A DNA stretch of 6,802 nt, taken from positions 1 to 6,802 of the forward strand of contig VGVU01000068.1 of NCBI GenBank assembly GCA_016873905.1. Direction: 5' to 3'. How positions within the stretch are numbered: the stretch's first letter is position 1; every line of letters starts with the position of its first letter. The position numbers were made by a program, and so were the translations under genes. Of the stretch, positions 5,448 to 6,802 are shown piece after piece. This stretch comes from Betaproteobacteria bacterium. GTDB taxonomy: Bacteria; Pseudomonadota; Gammaproteobacteria; Burkholderiales; Thiobacillaceae. The notes under the pieces are model-generated. The model was not told where the DNA came from and did no database searches. It saw only the letters and a program-made list of their open reading frames with translations.

Positions 5448-6802
5448 ATGTCAATTACGACGAAACGCGTAGGGCTTTGGATCTTGTCAGGGTATTTGAT
5501 GATTGGGGCTGCGCTGGCCGCAACGGTTGGAACGGCCGATCACAGCAAGTTTGAGCAACTGAAAAAGCCATTCAAGTCGGGCCCGGAGGTGACAAAGGCC
5601 TGTCTGGCCTGTCATACCGAGGCGGCTCATCAGGTGATGAAAACCAGTCACTGGACTTGGGAGTACACCAATCCCGCCAATGGTCAGCGCCTTGGCAAGA
5701 AGACGGTGCTGAACAACTTTTGTATTGCCACCGCCCCCAATCTACCCTTCTGTACCTCATGTCATGCGGGTTACGGCTGGGACTCGGCCCAATTTGATTT
5801 TGGCAAGCAGGACCATGTCGATTGTCTGGTCTGTCACGACACCACAGGTAAATATCGCAAGGCCCCCGGCAAGGCGGGTCATCCGGCCTATCAGGACATG
5901 GAGTTTCCCAAAGGCTCGGGCAAGATCATGAAGGCGGTGGATCTGAATGCGGTCGCCCAAAAGGTCGGCAAGAGCAGTCGTGATAACTGTGGTGCCTGCC
6001 ACTTTAGCGGCGGGGGTGGCGACGGTGTCAAGCATGGTGATATGGACAGTTCGCTGGCTGCACCTGAACCGAATGTGGATGTGCACATGGATGCTGCGGG
6101 GCTGGATTTCTCCTGTGCAACCTGTCACAAAACCACGGGCCACAAGGTGCCGGGTAGCCGTTACGCGCCTATGGCGATGGACAAAGAAACGCACATCCGT
6201 GGCAAGGCCGATCGCAATCCGGCCACTTGCCAGTCTTGTCACAACAGCCGCCCGCACAAGAATGCGCGGCTAAATACGCACGCCAACAAGATCGCTTGTC
6301 AGACCTGCCATATCCCGACCATCGCGCGTGGCGGTGTGGCGACCAAGCTGTCATGGGACTGGTCCACAGCCGGCAAGTTGAGCCCGGAGGGTAAACCGAT
6401 CACGAAGAAAGACTCGCACGGCCATGTGATCTACGACTCGCGCAAGGGCGATTTTGTGGTGGGCGAGAATGTGGTTCCGGAATACGCCTGGTTTAACGGC
6501 CAAGTGAAATACACCCTGATTAATGACAAGGTGGTCAAGGGGGATAAGCCAACCCAGATCAATCGCTTTGAAGGTTCAGCGACCGATGGCAAGTCGATGA
6601 TCTGGCCGCTCAAGGTGTTCCACGGCAAGCAGCCCTATGACCCTGTCAATCAGACCTTGCTGGTTCCGCATACGGCGGGCGACAAGGGTACCGGCTACTG
6701 GGATAACTTTAACTGGGATCGTGCCTTGATGGCCGGGATGGAGGCTGCGGGTGCTCCTTACTCAGGCAAGTTTGATTTCATTGAGACCGAGATGTCCTGG
6801 CC
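5448..6802 (+). CDS. otr: Octaheme tetrathionate reductase family cytochrome c (3' end outside the window)
   Basis: Exported periplasmic multiheme cytochrome, open through the right edge (451 residues visible, no stop). The start ATG at 5448 has a weak GCGGGG ribosome site and encodes a signal peptide: KR at 6-7, hydrophobic core about 8-24, likely cleavage after Ala24 (ALA) or Ala30. Seven CxxCH heme sites are visible, at Cys52, 102, 126, 181, 223, 261 and 284. The eighth of the family is normally near the C-terminus and would lie beyond the window. Family-like segments include MKTSHWTWEYT (64-74), CTSCHAGYGW (102-111), DCLVCHDTTGKY (125-136), CGACHFSGGGGDGVKHGDMD (181-200), ACQTCHIPT (283-291), LSWDWSTAGK (301-310), PEYAWFNG (344-351) and YWDNFNWD (417-424). 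Shewanella OTR reduces tetrathionate, and also nitrite and hydroxylamine in vitro; the in vivo role is uncertain. An active-site heme in that enzyme has a lysine ligand, but I cannot place it here with certainty. An extra Cys occurs at 92. Confidence 0.92.
   Translation, partial: MSITTKRVGLWILSGYLMIGAALAATVGTADHSKFEQLKKPFKSGPEVTKACLACHTEAAHQVMKTSHWTWEYTNPANGQRLGKKTVLNNFCIATAPNLPFCTSCHAGYGWDSAQFDFGKQDHVDCLVCHDTTGKYRKAPGKAGHPAYQDMEFPKGSGKIMKAVDLNAVAQKVGKSSRDNCGACHFSGGGGDGVKHGDMDSSLAAPEPNVDVHMDAAGLDFSCATCHKTTGHKVPGSRYAPMAMDKETHIRGKADRNPATCQSCHNSRPHKNARLNTHANKIACQTCHIPTIARGGVATKLSWDWSTAGKLSPEGKPITKKDSHGHVIYDSRKGDFVVGENVVPEYAWFNGQVKYTLINDKVVKGDKPTQINRFEGSATDGKSMIWPLKVFHGKQPYDPVNQTLLVPHTAGDKGTGYWDNFNWDRALMAGMEAAGAPYSGKFDFIETEMSW

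Noticed and set aside
5757..6257. Open frame of 166 codons on the minus strand opposite the multiheme cytochrome
   Set aside because: The plus strand encodes seven evenly placed CxxCH motifs and family-specific segments. The antisense frame has a biased Thr/Arg/His composition and no known motif.

Overview
The window looks like a piece of a proteobacterial chromosome, most likely gammaproteobacterial and perhaps from a sulfur- or anaerobically respiring lineage. That placement is inferred from the close match of the PII protein to GlnB, the Mak-type fructokinase and the octaheme tetrathionate-reductase-family cytochrome. No 16S rRNA or other taxonomic marker is present. Coding density is high, and the three intergenic gaps are only about 90 to 107 bases each. 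I see no rRNA, tRNA, CRISPR array, insertion sequence or prophage gene.

Left part, plus strand (1-1843): the 3' part of nadE (glutamine-dependent NAD+ synthetase, start cut off by the left edge) is followed after 22 bases by glnB (nitrogen regulatory protein PII). The two are probably cotranscribed. The pairing is meaningful because PII is known to bind glutamine-dependent NadE and relieve its inhibition by NAD+.

Middle part, minus strand (1949-4337): a compact three-gene unit read right to left. It holds an SseB N-terminal-domain protein, an unrecognised 190-residue protein and a GlcD/D-lactate-dehydrogenase-type FAD-linked oxidase. Both junctions overlap (ATGA and TGATG), so the genes look translationally coupled. 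The oxidase ends in a four-copy 12-bp tandem repeat that carries three in-frame stop codons.

Right part, plus strand (4445-6802): mak (ROK-family fructokinase) is divergent from the SseB-led unit, across a spacer with a GC hairpin and a set of CCTGA/TCAGG half-sites. A new transcription unit then begins with a secreted multiheme cytochrome c of the octaheme tetrathionate reductase (OTR) family. It is cut off by the right edge after seven CxxCH motifs. Its AT-rich upstream region holds a plausible sigma70-type promoter with a palindrome between the -35 and -10 boxes.

Most of the window is ordinary core metabolism. The points most worth a second look are the coupled SseB/unknown/FAD-oxidase unit, the OTR-family cytochrome, the nadE-glnB pairing, and the small repeat structures at 1917-1964, 4412-4444 and 5390-5406.
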